The translations under genes and the position numbers were made by a program. From NCBI GenBank assembly GCA_046733275.1, contig JBKPOW010000012.1, positions 1 through 11,900 of the forward strand: DNA of 11,900 nucleotides. The letters run 5' to 3'. Below are positions 1-7,039 of this stretch, one piece after another. Origin of the DNA: VRUE01 sp046733275. Lineage in GTDB: Bacteria > Actinomycetota > Thermoleophilia > Solirubrobacterales > 70-9. Each line of letters begins with the position of its first letter. The first letter of the stretch is position 1. The notes beneath the pieces were generated by a model. That model worked only from the letters and a program-made list of their open reading frames with translations. It ran no database searches and had not been told where the DNA came from.

Positions 1-1436
1 GTCGTCCCGTTCCAGAACTTCACTTCCGGGCCGACATTGCCGACGATCTTCACGTTTGAGTACGGCACCCCGGGGTCGGGGTTGATCGCCTTGTTGAGCG
101 AGTTGTTGCGGATCGTGACGTTTTTCCAGCTCGTCCCCGAATGGTCGGCCATGCGAATCGCGTAGAAGCCGCTGGCGCAGCAATCGAAGAAGTTGTTCTC
201 GATCAGGATGTTGCTCGGGGTCGCTGCTTTGCCTTCCGGCAGCTTCTGCAGGAATATGTCGAAAACCTCGCAGTTGCGGAAGGTGCTGTTGCGGATGGTC
301 AGGCCGTCGACAGCCCAGACCTGCAGGCACTCGACATGCGCCCCGGATCCCGGGGTGACGGTGAAGTCATGGAAATCGACGCCTTCGATGAGGACGTTGC
401 GCGGCGAGGCCGAGGTGGAGGTGCCATTCGAGGCGATACGGCTGTTCTCGTTCGCCGACGGGCCGATGCTGCCGCCGATGAAGGAGATGCCTTCCGAGGA
501 TTGCGTGCCGTTCGAGTAGAGATCGAAGTTCTTCAGCGTACTGTTGCGGATAGTCACGTCGGCGGCGCTGGCTTCGATCCAGAGCTTGCCGGCAAAGCGC
601 AGGCCGCGCAGCTCGAGATGCCGCGCGTAGACGTGCAGCTGAGGAGAGATGGTTACGGTCGCCCCATTCGCCGGCCTGAACACCACATCGCTGCTCGAGG
701 TCTTTGCCGAGTCGAGCGGCAGCGAGGTGTCGGAGTACGTTCCCGCGGCCATCTCCACCGTCTGACCCGGGTTGGCCAGGCGATAGGCGCGATTCAGCGT
801 TTTGCAGGGGCTCACAGCAGTGCAGCCGTTGGAGTCGGACCCGCTCGGACTGAGGTACAGAGCGGCGCTGGGCGGCTCGGGGGTGGGTTCCGGCTCCGGC
901 TCGGGTTCCGGTTCCGGTTCCGGTTCCGGTTCCGGTTCCGGAGGTTCGGGTTCGGGAGCAGGCGGTTCTGGCTCGGGTTCTGGTTCCGGCTCAGGAGCCG
1001 GCGGTTCGGGGGCGGGTTCCGGTTCAGGCTCAGGGGCCGGTGGCTGCGGCGTCGGCTCAGGTTCTGGAGCCGGCTGTGGCTCCGGGGTGGGTTCGGGCTG
1101 CGGAGTCGGAGCTGGCGGCGCCGGGCTCAGTGGGTCGAGCGGGTCGGTACCGTGGCGCAGCTCCCAGCGGTCGCTCAACCCGTCGCCATCGGTGTCCTTC
1201 GAGCGCGGGCTCGTGTTCGAGCGCAAGGTCTCGAAGCGATCGATGAGCCCGTCGCCGTCGCTGTCCAGGCGGTGCTTGTGCTGTGAGGGAGCGACACCCG
1301 AGACGCGTTTGGCGACCGTCGCGTTGTTGACGATCCGCGTCGCGGCGGAGGCGATCGCGGCGGATAGGAGAACGACGAGGAGGATCGCCAGAAGCGAGAA
1401 CGAGCGGCGGACTGGGCGCGCACGCTTGAATTTCAT
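1..1436 (-). CDS. Secreted right-handed beta-helix protein with DxDGDG repeats and Pro-Glu linker (C-terminus beyond window)
   Basis: About 478 residues are visible; the end lies beyond base 1. Residues 1-32 form a signal peptide: basic MKFKRARPVRR, then a hydrophobic core and an A-S-A-A cleavage region. Residues 58-69 (DSDGDGLIDRFE) and 81-92 (DTDGDGLSDRWE) are thrombospondin type 3-like calcium-binding repeats. Residues 105-189 are a Pro-Glu/Pro-Ala-Pro-Glu linker. From about 194 (LYLSPSGSDSNGC) a pectate-lyase-like parallel beta-helix begins, with rungs such as VTIRNSTLKNF, VLIEGVDFHDF, LTIRNSTFRNC and ILIENNFFDCC. Beta-helix proteins in glycan loci are often polysaccharide lyases, epimerases or adhesins; no catalytic residues can be assigned here, so activity is unknown. 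ATG at 1436 is the only start before an in-frame TAG upstream; GAGGA abuts it with no spacer. It lies 75 bp after the propeller gene on the same strand, probably the last operon member seen. Confidence 0.85.
   Translation of the reverse strand, partial: MKFKRARPVRRSFSLLAILLVVLLSAAIASAATRIVNNATVAKRVSGVAPSQHKHRLDSDGDGLIDRFETLRSNTSPRSKDTDGDGLSDRWELRHGTDPLDPLSPAPPAPTPQPEPTPEPQPAPEPEPTPQPPAPEPEPEPAPEPPAPEPEPEPEPEPPAPEPEPPEPEPEPEPEPEPEPEPEPTPEPPSAALYLSPSGSDSNGCTAVSPCKTLNRAYRLANPGQTVEMAAGTYSDTSLPLDSAKTSSSDVVFRPANGATVTISPQLHVYARHLELRGLRFAGKLWIEASAADVTIRNSTLKNFDLYSNGTQSSEGISFIGGSIGPSANENSRIASNGTSTSASPRNVLIEGVDFHDFTVTPGSGAHVECLQVWAVDGLTIRNSTFRNCEVFDIFLQKLPEGKAATPSNILIENNFFDCCASGFYAIRMADHSGTSWKNVTIRNNSLNKAINPDPGVPYSNVKIVGNVGPEVKFWNGT
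870..1124 (-). repeat. Low-complexity Pro-Glu linker repeat with perfect hexamer tandem core
   Basis: This stretch encodes residues 105-189 of the beta-helix protein as PE, PAPE and PPAPE units. At 904-941 the DNA is a perfect hexamer array on the plus strand, (GGTTCC) x6 plus GG, with degenerate hexamers continuing to about 1110. Each hexamer adds one Glu-Pro pair, so slippage would change linker length without breaking the frame. Such linkers commonly space a surface domain away from the wall; that role is inferred here. Confidence 0.85.
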
Positions 1437-1511
1437 TCCTCGCTTTTCGGTACCCCCGGCAGGGGCCTGAGAAACGTGACACCTGCTGGACGAACGGTTT
1501 AGGTCTCTTGT

Positions 1512-2501
1512 CTAGTGAGGTGCGAGCGAGACCGGCGACGTCGCGTCTTCGACCAGGAGCCGCGGTTCTCCACTGCCGCCGGCGGGCACGGTGTAAACGT
1601 CCTCGCCGTCCGAGTAGACGAGGTTTCGATCGTCGAGCCACTCCACCTGGTCGTCGATCGAGCGGGCCTCGGCAACTCCGCGATCGTCGAGGGTGGCGAG
1701 GTCGAGCACCCGCAGGCGCCAGCGGCTCTGGTCGTCAATCCGACTCTTATAGGCAACGCGACTGCCGTCCGGCGATAGCGACGGGCACTCGACGCCGTCA
1801 CGAAGGACCCGCAGGGTTCGGTCGCGGACACTGCCCTCGACCAGGTAGTGGTCGTCCCCCGTCCCGAGGGTGGCGTAGAAGCGATTCGAATCGTCGGCGA
1901 AGGTGACACCCCAGAAGTTGAAGTCGACCGCATCGAAGCGATGACCGTCCTTGGTCACCTCGAACTGCTCGAGCTGACCCAGGGTCTCGCCGCTATGCAT
2001 GTCGACTATCGTCGTCGTGGTCGAGAAGCCGCCGCTGGAGCCGAGGTAGGCGTGGCCGGCGACGAACACGGTGGTCGCTCCGTAGCGCCCGTCGGCCGAG
2101 ACGCGAGCCCGCGAGGGAAGCCCGGTCAGGGCAAAGGTGTGCAGCGGCCTGAAGCGCGAGTCGAAGATCGTCGCCACGTAGTCGACTCCCGAGTCGGCGA
2201 TCGCGAGGCAGAGGCCCCGCCCCGCGTCGTAGTAGACCCGCTCGCAGGCAAGGCGATCGCCGGCGCTGCGCTCGACCCGGCCGTCGCGGACGACGAAGAC
2301 GCGGCCGTTGAGGCGCGGGTCGCTCGGGTCGACGGCCCGGACCATCAACGCCGCCTCCGGCAACGGGCCCGAAGCGGCGCTCGGCCGGGCGTCGGTGACG
2401 AGGTCGTCCGACCCGACCGCAGCGGCGATCACGTAGCCCACCGCGCCGATGACGCAGAGCCCCGTCAGGACGAGCAGCAGGCCACCCCGCCGGTTACCCA
2501 C
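1512..2501 (-). CDS. Membrane-anchored TolB/WD40-like beta-propeller protein
   Basis: The product is 329 aa from the chosen GTG. Residues 7-29 are one hydrophobic segment after a short basic N-terminus (MGNRRGG), so it is probably an inner-membrane anchor with the rest outside. The remainder has PD40/TolB-like strands: ARVSADGRYGATTVF near 132-146, SLSPDGSRVAYKSR at 241-254, VEWLDDRNLVYSDGEDVYTV at 286-305. These are typical of TolB-like propellers; no enzyme motif is seen. The GTG start sits inside GTGGGTAA, overlapping the MFS stop codon, with GGGA eight bases upstream. A TTG at 2549 would give 345 aa but a 56-bp overlap; a TTG at 2507 is also possible. A sensing or scaffolding role in glycan export is a guess from position only. 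Confidence 0.75.
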   Translation of the reverse strand: MGNRRGGLLLVLTGLCVIGAVGYVIAAAVGSDDLVTDARPSAASGPLPEAALMVRAVDPSDPRLNGRVFVVRDGRVERSAGDRLACERVYYDAGRGLCLAIADSGVDYVATIFDSRFRPLHTFALTGLPSRARVSADGRYGATTVFVAGHAYLGSSGGFSTTTTIVDMHSGETLGQLEQFEVTKDGHRFDAVDFNFWGVTFADDSNRFYATLGTGDDHYLVEGSVRDRTLRVLRDGVECPSLSPDGSRVAYKSRIDDQSRWRLRVLDLATLDDRGVAEARSIDDQVEWLDDRNLVYSDGEDVYTVPAGGSGEPRLLVEDATSPVSLAPH

Positions 2502-3756
2502 CGGCAAGATCCCGTTGCGCGCGGAAGAGCAGCGGCGTCGCAAGCGCAAGCGCGATCGCCAGAGCGAGACTGAAGACGAGCACCGCCTGCTGCAGCCCGA
2601 TCGCGAACCAGAGCGCGCCGAAGGCGAGCGAGGAGAGCAGCCGGCCGATGCTGACCACGGTGATCAGGATGCCGATGCCGCTTGCTTGCAGCTCGTCGGG
2701 CAAGATCGCGCCGGCAATCGCCGTCGTCACACCGTCGGTGGCGGCGAAGTAGGCGCCCAATGCGAGCAGGCAGACGAGCAGGTCGAAGTAGCCGAGCGAG
2801 GGCAGCAGCAGCGCTCCGTAGACGGCGAAGAGGAGGATGTGCCCGCCGATCAGCACCGGCACCCGGCCGATCCTGTCGGCAAGCCTGCCGGCCGGAATCG
2901 CCAGCGCCATGAAGGCGACCGCGGTGATCACGAAGAGCAGTGGGAAGACGGCGGGCTCGAAATCGATGCGGCGCTGCAGGCCGACGTAGATCAGCGAGTC
3001 GGAGACGCTGGCCAGCGCCAACCCGGCGACGGCGAGGAGCATCGGGCCGAAGCGCCGGTCGCGGACGAGCCGGGCGCCGACCCGCGCCGAGGGGCGATCG
3101 GATGCCTCCTGCAACGCTCGCCGTGGCTTGCCCTGCACGGCGAGGACGAGAACCGCGAGGCCGAGGAAGGCGAACAGGGTGCTGACCACGAAGACCGCGT
3201 CGAAGCGGGCGGGGGCAGCGAGCAGGATGCCGAACGCAACCAGCGGCCCGAGCATCGCGCCGGCGCTGTCCATCGCCCTGTGGACCCCGAACGAGGTGGC
3301 CAGGCCCGCCTTGGTGCTGGAGAGCGAGATCAGGGCGTCGCGCGGGGCCGTGCGGATCCCCTTGCCGACCCGATCGACGGCGACGATCGCGCCGATCGCG
3401 CCGATCGAGCTGCCGAAGGCGACCAGGCCGACCTTGCAGATCGCGGACAAGCCGTAACCCGTCGCGGCGGTCTCCTTGTGAAGGTGCCAGCGATCCGAGG
3501 CGAACCCGCTCGCCACCTGAACCAGCGCCGCGGCCCCCCGGTAGGTGCCGTCGATCGCCCCCAGCACCAGCGGCGAGGCGCCGAGGGAGAAGACGAGGTA
3601 GAGCGGCAGGATCGTCGCCACCATCTCCGCCGAGACGTCGGTGAGGAGGCTGACCAGGCCGAGCAGGACGACGTTGCGCGGCACCCGGATGCGTGCCGAG
3701 TGGCGCGCCCACAGGCTCGGTTTCAGTAGCGCTTTGGAGGCTTCAACCTGGTACAC
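2494..3756 (-). CDS. MFS transporter
   Basis: The product is 420 aa with about 12 hydrophobic segments, the usual length for the major facilitator superfamily. MFS motif A appears twice as expected: GFASDRWHLHK at residues 84-94 and an AGRLADRIGR-type copy at the start of the second half. SLLTDVSAEM (36-45) and DRVGKGIRTAPRDALI (128-143) are typical of one bacterial MFS subgroup, usually annotated only as MFS transporter. The start is GTG, three bases after the stop of the oxidoreductase gene, with no clear Shine-Dalgarno, so translational coupling is likely. Substrate cannot be read from sequence. Its place in the operon suggests export or uptake of a sugar, glycan precursor or inhibitor. 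It is not a Wzx-type (MOP) flippase. Confidence 0.88.
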   Translation of the reverse strand: MYQVEASKALLKPSLWARHSARIRVPRNVVLLGLVSLLTDVSAEMVATILPLYLVFSLGASPLVLGAIDGTYRGAAALVQVASGFASDRWHLHKETAATGYGLSAICKVGLVAFGSSIGAIGAIVAVDRVGKGIRTAPRDALISLSSTKAGLATSFGVHRAMDSAGAMLGPLVAFGILLAAPARFDAVFVVSTLFAFLGLAVLVLAVQGKPRRALQEASDRPSARVGARLVRDRRFGPMLLAVAGLALASVSDSLIYVGLQRRIDFEPAVFPLLFVITAVAFMALAIPAGRLADRIGRVPVLIGGHILLFAVYGALLLPSLGYFDLLVCLLALGAYFAATDGVTTAIAGAILPDELQASGIGILITVVSIGRLLSSLAFGALWFAIGLQQAVLVFSLALAIALALATPLLFRAQRDLAGG

Positions 3757-3759
3757 CAG

Positions 3760-5142
3760 CTAATTCAACGCGCCAACTAGTCCTTTTCTCGCACTTTTCT
3801 CCGCCGGCACCCCGGGGAGCCCAAGCCGCTCGGCGACTTCGCCCGCGACTCCTTCGGCGAAGCCCATCACCGAGTCGCCGTTGAGCAGCTCGGGGTAGAT
3901 CTGCGCGTTGGAGGCGAGCGCCAGGCCGTCGACCCCCGGCCAGACCGGCGCCAGCCGCACCCCTTCCCGGCCGAACGTGTGCACCGGCTCGACCAGCTTT
4001 GCCCGCTGCACCGTCCAATCGACCACCTCCGCGCGGCTGAACCCAGGCGAGAGCCAGCCGAGGTAGTCGGTGAACCGCCTGTAGAGCGACTCGTCGTTTT
4101 CGCTCTGCTCGGGCGCGTCGGGCGCGCAGTATTTCGGCATGTAGACGAGGTGCAGCCCGTCGGTGTGGTCGGTCCCGAGGACCTGGGTCGTCTCGACCGC
4201 GCTGGTCAGCGGCGTCGGCTCGGTGATGTTCACGGCGTAGTAGGGGAGCAGCGAGCGCGGCACCTTGACGATCACGCATACCACCCCGAGCCAGCGGGCC
4301 GGGTAGGGCAGCAGCAGCGAGCGGTGGCGCCGCGGGAGGAGGAAGCGCAGCGCCGGCGGCTGCAGGGTGGGGATCGTCAGGTCGAAGTCGAGCGTCTCGC
4401 CCTCGAGCTCGACGCCGGTGACCGAACCCTCCTCAGCGGTCGTCAGGCCGCTGACCGGAGCCTCGGTGAGCGTCTCGACGCCGAGCTCCTCCGCCCGCGC
4501 GACCATCGCGTCGATCAGCCGCTGGTGGCCGCCGACTATGTGGCCCATCTCCTCCCCGCCTCGGCCGCGATCGCTGCGCGCGCCGGACATGCGCCGCGTG
4601 CGCGCCCAGAGGTACGTGGCCGGCAGCCCCGAGGGGTCGCCGTCGAAGCGCGACTCGAGCAACGGCTTCCAGATCCGCTCGACCGCCTGCCTGCCGCAGT
4701 GACGGCGCAGCCACTTCTCGAGCGGCAGCTGGTCGAGCCGGGCGTAGGAGCCGCGCAGCTGGCACTGCGCGACGAACCAGCCGAGCCGCAGCCGGGCCGG
4801 CGGACTGAGCGGCGAGAAGCGCAGGAGGTCGCCGATGCCGTCGAAGTCGTGCATCTCGCCGCCGGCGAAGAAACCGGCGCCGACCGGCCGGAAGCGCAAC
4901 TCGTCGCCGAGCCCGACCTCCTCGGCCATCGCGATCATGCGCGAGTCGGCCGGGGTGATGACGTGGTAGAAGCGGTCGACCTCGTGGCCGCCGAAATCCA
5001 TCGTCCCGGCGAGCCCGCCGAGGCTGGGGCCGCGCTCGAGCACCGTCACACGGGCGCCGGCCTGGGCCAGGCGCAGGGCGAGGGTGACACCGAGAACGCC
5101 ACCGCCGACGACGCCGATCCTGGGCGGGGCGGCGCGCATCAT
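3760..5142 (-). CDS. FAD-dependent oxidoreductase, amine-oxidase/protoporphyrinogen-oxidase-like
   Basis: The product is 460 aa. The N-terminus has the Rossmann dinucleotide motif GVVGGGVLG (residues 10-18), the acidic end of strand 2 in VTVLERG (32-38), and GGLAGT (42-47), all typical of FAD-binding amine-oxidase, phytoene-desaturase and UDP-galactopyranose-mutase relatives. VGGHQRLI (203-210) is the family's substrate-domain glycine motif. ASNAQIYPELLNGDSVMGFA in the last 56 residues matches the C-terminal FAD contact. The start ATG is in an ATGA overlap with the stop of the GT2 gene, with a second ATG directly after. Substrate is unknown; pairing with a GT2 enzyme suggests oxidation of a lipid-linked or nucleotide-linked intermediate, which is inference. 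The reading frame stays open far upstream, but that part is antiphase to the GT2 gene and not real. Confidence 0.85.
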   Translation of the reverse strand: MMRAAPPRIGVVGGGVLGVTLALRLAQAGARVTVLERGPSLGGLAGTMDFGGHEVDRFYHVITPADSRMIAMAEEVGLGDELRFRPVGAGFFAGGEMHDFDGIGDLLRFSPLSPPARLRLGWFVAQCQLRGSYARLDQLPLEKWLRRHCGRQAVERIWKPLLESRFDGDPSGLPATYLWARTRRMSGARSDRGRGGEEMGHIVGGHQRLIDAMVARAEELGVETLTEAPVSGLTTAEEGSVTGVELEGETLDFDLTIPTLQPPALRFLLPRRHRSLLLPYPARWLGVVCVIVKVPRSLLPYYAVNITEPTPLTSAVETTQVLGTDHTDGLHLVYMPKYCAPDAPEQSENDESLYRRFTDYLGWLSPGFSRAEVVDWTVQRAKLVEPVHTFGREGVRLAPVWPGVDGLALASNAQIYPELLNGDSVMGFAEGVAGEVAERLGLPGVPAEKSARKGLVGALN

Positions 5143-5987
5143 CCGCTCTGGGCGACCGGCTGGGGCGCAGGGACCGCCGTCCCACCGGTCTCCAGCCGCT
5201 CGGCCACCTCGGGCTGCCGGCCGGCTGCCTCCGCCAGCGGCGATACCGGCGGTGGCTGGATGCGGCCGACGAGGTGCGCCGCCATCACCCGGCCGTAGGC
5301 GAGCACGGTCGGTTTGAGCTGCATCTTCGACTGGCCCTTGCGCGTCGTCCAGTCGTTGACGGTCGGCACCTCGGCGACGCTGGCGCCGGCGTTGTAGAGC
5401 TTCAGCAGCAGCTCGACGTTGGCGGCGAAGCCGGGCTCGCGCACGAGCAGGTAGCCGTAGGTGTCGGCGGCGCGGCGCAGGGTGCCCGCGCGGTAGACGC
5501 GGTAGAGCGAGGAGAGGGTGTGCATCTCGCGCAGGCCCCCCAGATAGCGGAACGTGTTGGAGACCGCTTTGCTCGCCGCCAGGCGCCAGCCGGCGACGCC
5601 GACGATCTTGCCGCCGGGGGCGTAGACCGAGGCGAGCACGACGTCGATCCCGGCGTCGAACAGCTCGAGCATCTTCGGCAGGTCGGAGAGGTCGGAGGTC
5701 GTGTCCGCCTCGAGCGTGACGATCGCATCGTCGTCGGAGGACTCGCCGAGCGCGGCCCTGATCCCGGTGTTGATCGCCGTGCCGAGGCCACGGTTGACCG
5801 TGTGGCTGACGATCGCCAGGTGCATGTCGCGGGCGTGCTCGCGGATCACGTCGGCGGTGCCGTCGGTGGAGCCGTCGTCGACGACGATCACGCGAGCGCC
5901 GAGCTCGCGGGCCACCGGCGCCAGGTCGGCAAGCAGGCGGGGAATGTTTTCCGCCTCGTTGTAGGCGGGGATCACGAAGCGGATCAT
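5139..5987 (-). CDS. GT2 family glycosyltransferase, polyprenyl-phosphate-sugar synthase-like
   Basis: The product is 282 aa and starts MIRFVIPAYNEAENI, the classic GT-A opening. VVDDGSTDGT (35-44) binds the nucleotide. The metal-site motif usually seen as DAD is here LEADTTSD (92-99), with Glu for the first Asp. Downstream, RKGQSKMQL matches the RxxGxSKM motif of dolichyl-phosphate-mannose synthase relatives. There are no C-terminal membrane helices, so it is a soluble or peripheral enzyme at the inner face of the membrane. It likely moves a sugar from a nucleotide donor to a polyprenyl phosphate or lipid-linked glycan; exact donor and acceptor are unknown. ATG at 5987 overlaps the upstream dehydrogenase stop as ATGA, with GAGGTG seven bases before it. 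The C-terminal 50 residues are Pro/Ala rich and probably disordered. Confidence 0.9.
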   Translation of the reverse strand: MIRFVIPAYNEAENIPRLLADLAPVARELGARVIVVDDGSTDGTADVIREHARDMHLAIVSHTVNRGLGTAINTGIRAALGESSDDDAIVTLEADTTSDLSDLPKMLELFDAGIDVVLASVYAPGGKIVGVAGWRLAASKAVSNTFRYLGGLREMHTLSSLYRVYRAGTLRRAADTYGYLLVREPGFAANVELLLKLYNAGASVAEVPTVNDWTTRKGQSKMQLKPTVLAYGRVMAAHLVGRIQPPPVSPLAEAAGRQPEVAERLETGGTAVPAPQPVAQSG

Positions 5988-7039
5988 GCGAGCACCTCGA
6001 GTGGCTGGGGGGCGGGGATGTCGAGTAGCTCGACCGGACGGCGGACGGCGGCCGACTCGCGCATCGCCAGCGCCGCCGCCAGTGCCTTGACGCCATCGTG
6101 GGCGCTGACCGGCTCCGGCGTGTCGTCGAGAACACAGCGACAGAAGGCCTCCAGCTCGGCCGCCAGCGGCTCGGCCTTGGCGAGCGAGAAGCGCACCGCG
6201 GTGCCCTCGCCCTCGCCGCGCAGCATCGAGAGGCCCTCCCACTTCAGCGGCGCCTGGGGCGACTCGACGAACCAGACGTCCTGGGTGATGTAGCTGGCCC
6301 TGAGCAGGCCGTTCTCGCCGATCAGAGCGACCTCGCGCCTCTTCTCCGGCGTCAGCCAGTTGACGTCGAGCAGGCCGAGCACGTCGCTGGCGTGCCCGTT
6401 GAAGCGCACCAGGCAGGTGAGCAGGTCCTCCTGGGCCTCGTGGACGAAGCGGCGGCCGTCGGCGTAGATCTCACCGATGCCGGCGCCGAGCACGTGCTGG
6501 AGCACGTCGAGGTCGTGGGTCGCCAGGTCGATCGCCACCCCGGCGTCCTGGATCCTGGCCGGCAGCGGGCCGACGCGCGTCGCCTGCGCCCGGTAAATCG
6601 CGCCAAGGCGGCCTTCCCCCACCAGCTCGCGCAGCTTTACCACCGCGGGATTGAAGCGCTCTATGTGGCCGACCATCAGCTTGCGACCGACCTCCATCGC
6701 GGCGCTGCGCATGCGCAGGGCGTCGGGCACGGTCGTCGCGATCGGCTTCTCGACGAGGACGTGCAAGCCCGCGTCGAGCGCCTCGAGCGCGACCTCGGCA
6801 TGCCCCTCGGAGTTGCAGGCGATCGTGATCGCGTCGAGCTCGCCGGCCTCGCACTCGATCATCGCCCGCCAGTCGCCGTACTCGGGGATGCTCATCCCGC
6901 CGACGGCGCGGCGACGGGCGCCCTCGTCGGGATCCGCGACGGCGACCAGCCGCGCGCAGTCGAGCTGGAGGAGGTTGCGCACGTGGAAGGACCCCATGCG
7001 ACCGCAACCGACGACGCCGACGTTGAGGCGCTCAGACAA
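5984..7039 (-). CDS. Gfo/Idh/MocA family NAD(P)-dependent sugar oxidoreductase (first copy)
   Basis: The product is 351 aa, normal family length. The Rossmann motif VGVVGCGRMG is at residues 7-16, the conserved EKP at 97-99 (LVEKPIA), GHIERFNPA at 124-132, and the catalytic-face D-x-x-x-H motif in IDLATHDLDVL at 170-180. The GHxERFNP signature is common in dehydrogenases of nucleotide-sugar clusters such as UDP-GlcNAc 3-dehydrogenases, so oxidation of a UDP-HexNAc is plausible but not shown. The start is TTG at 7039, inside the last codons of wecB (8-bp overlap). It is supported by AGGAGG at 7046-7051 with a six-base spacer and by the Rossmann strand beginning six residues later. Confidence 0.9.
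   Translation of the reverse strand: MSERLNVGVVGCGRMGSFHVRNLLQLDCARLVAVADPDEGARRRAVGGMSIPEYGDWRAMIECEAGELDAITIACNSEGHAEVALEALDAGLHVLVEKPIATTVPDALRMRSAAMEVGRKLMVGHIERFNPAVVKLRELVGEGRLGAIYRAQATRVGPLPARIQDAGVAIDLATHDLDVLQHVLGAGIGEIYADGRRFVHEAQEDLLTCLVRFNGHASDVLGLLDVNWLTPEKRREVALIGENGLLRASYITQDVWFVESPQAPLKWEGLSMLRGEGEGTAVRFSLAKAEPLAAELEAFCRCVLDDTPEPVSAHDGVKALAAALAMRESAAVRRPVELLDIPAPQPLEVLA

Noticed and set aside
141..1286. 381-codon plus-strand frame with Arg/Phe/Gly repeats
   Set aside because: Antisense shadow of the same repeat and beta-helix gene; no recognisable domain and biased residues typical of high-GC shadow frames.
802..1470. 222-codon plus-strand frame rich in Gly-Ser repeats, like a spider-silk or surface-repeat protein
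   Set aside because: It is the antisense of the Pro-Glu linker; the minus strand has a signal peptide, DxDGDG repeats and a beta-helix in one continuous frame.
2449..3729. 426-codon plus-strand frame opposite the MFS gene
   Set aside because: Asp/Glu/Arg/Gln-rich composition with no hydrophobic or domain pattern; the minus strand encodes a clear MFS protein.
3760..6135. Single 791-codon frame suggesting a glycosyltransferase-oxidoreductase fusion
   Set aside because: The upstream third is out of frame with the clear GT2 gene and is Arg/Pro-rich noise; the oxidoreductase starts at 5142 in an ATGA overlap.
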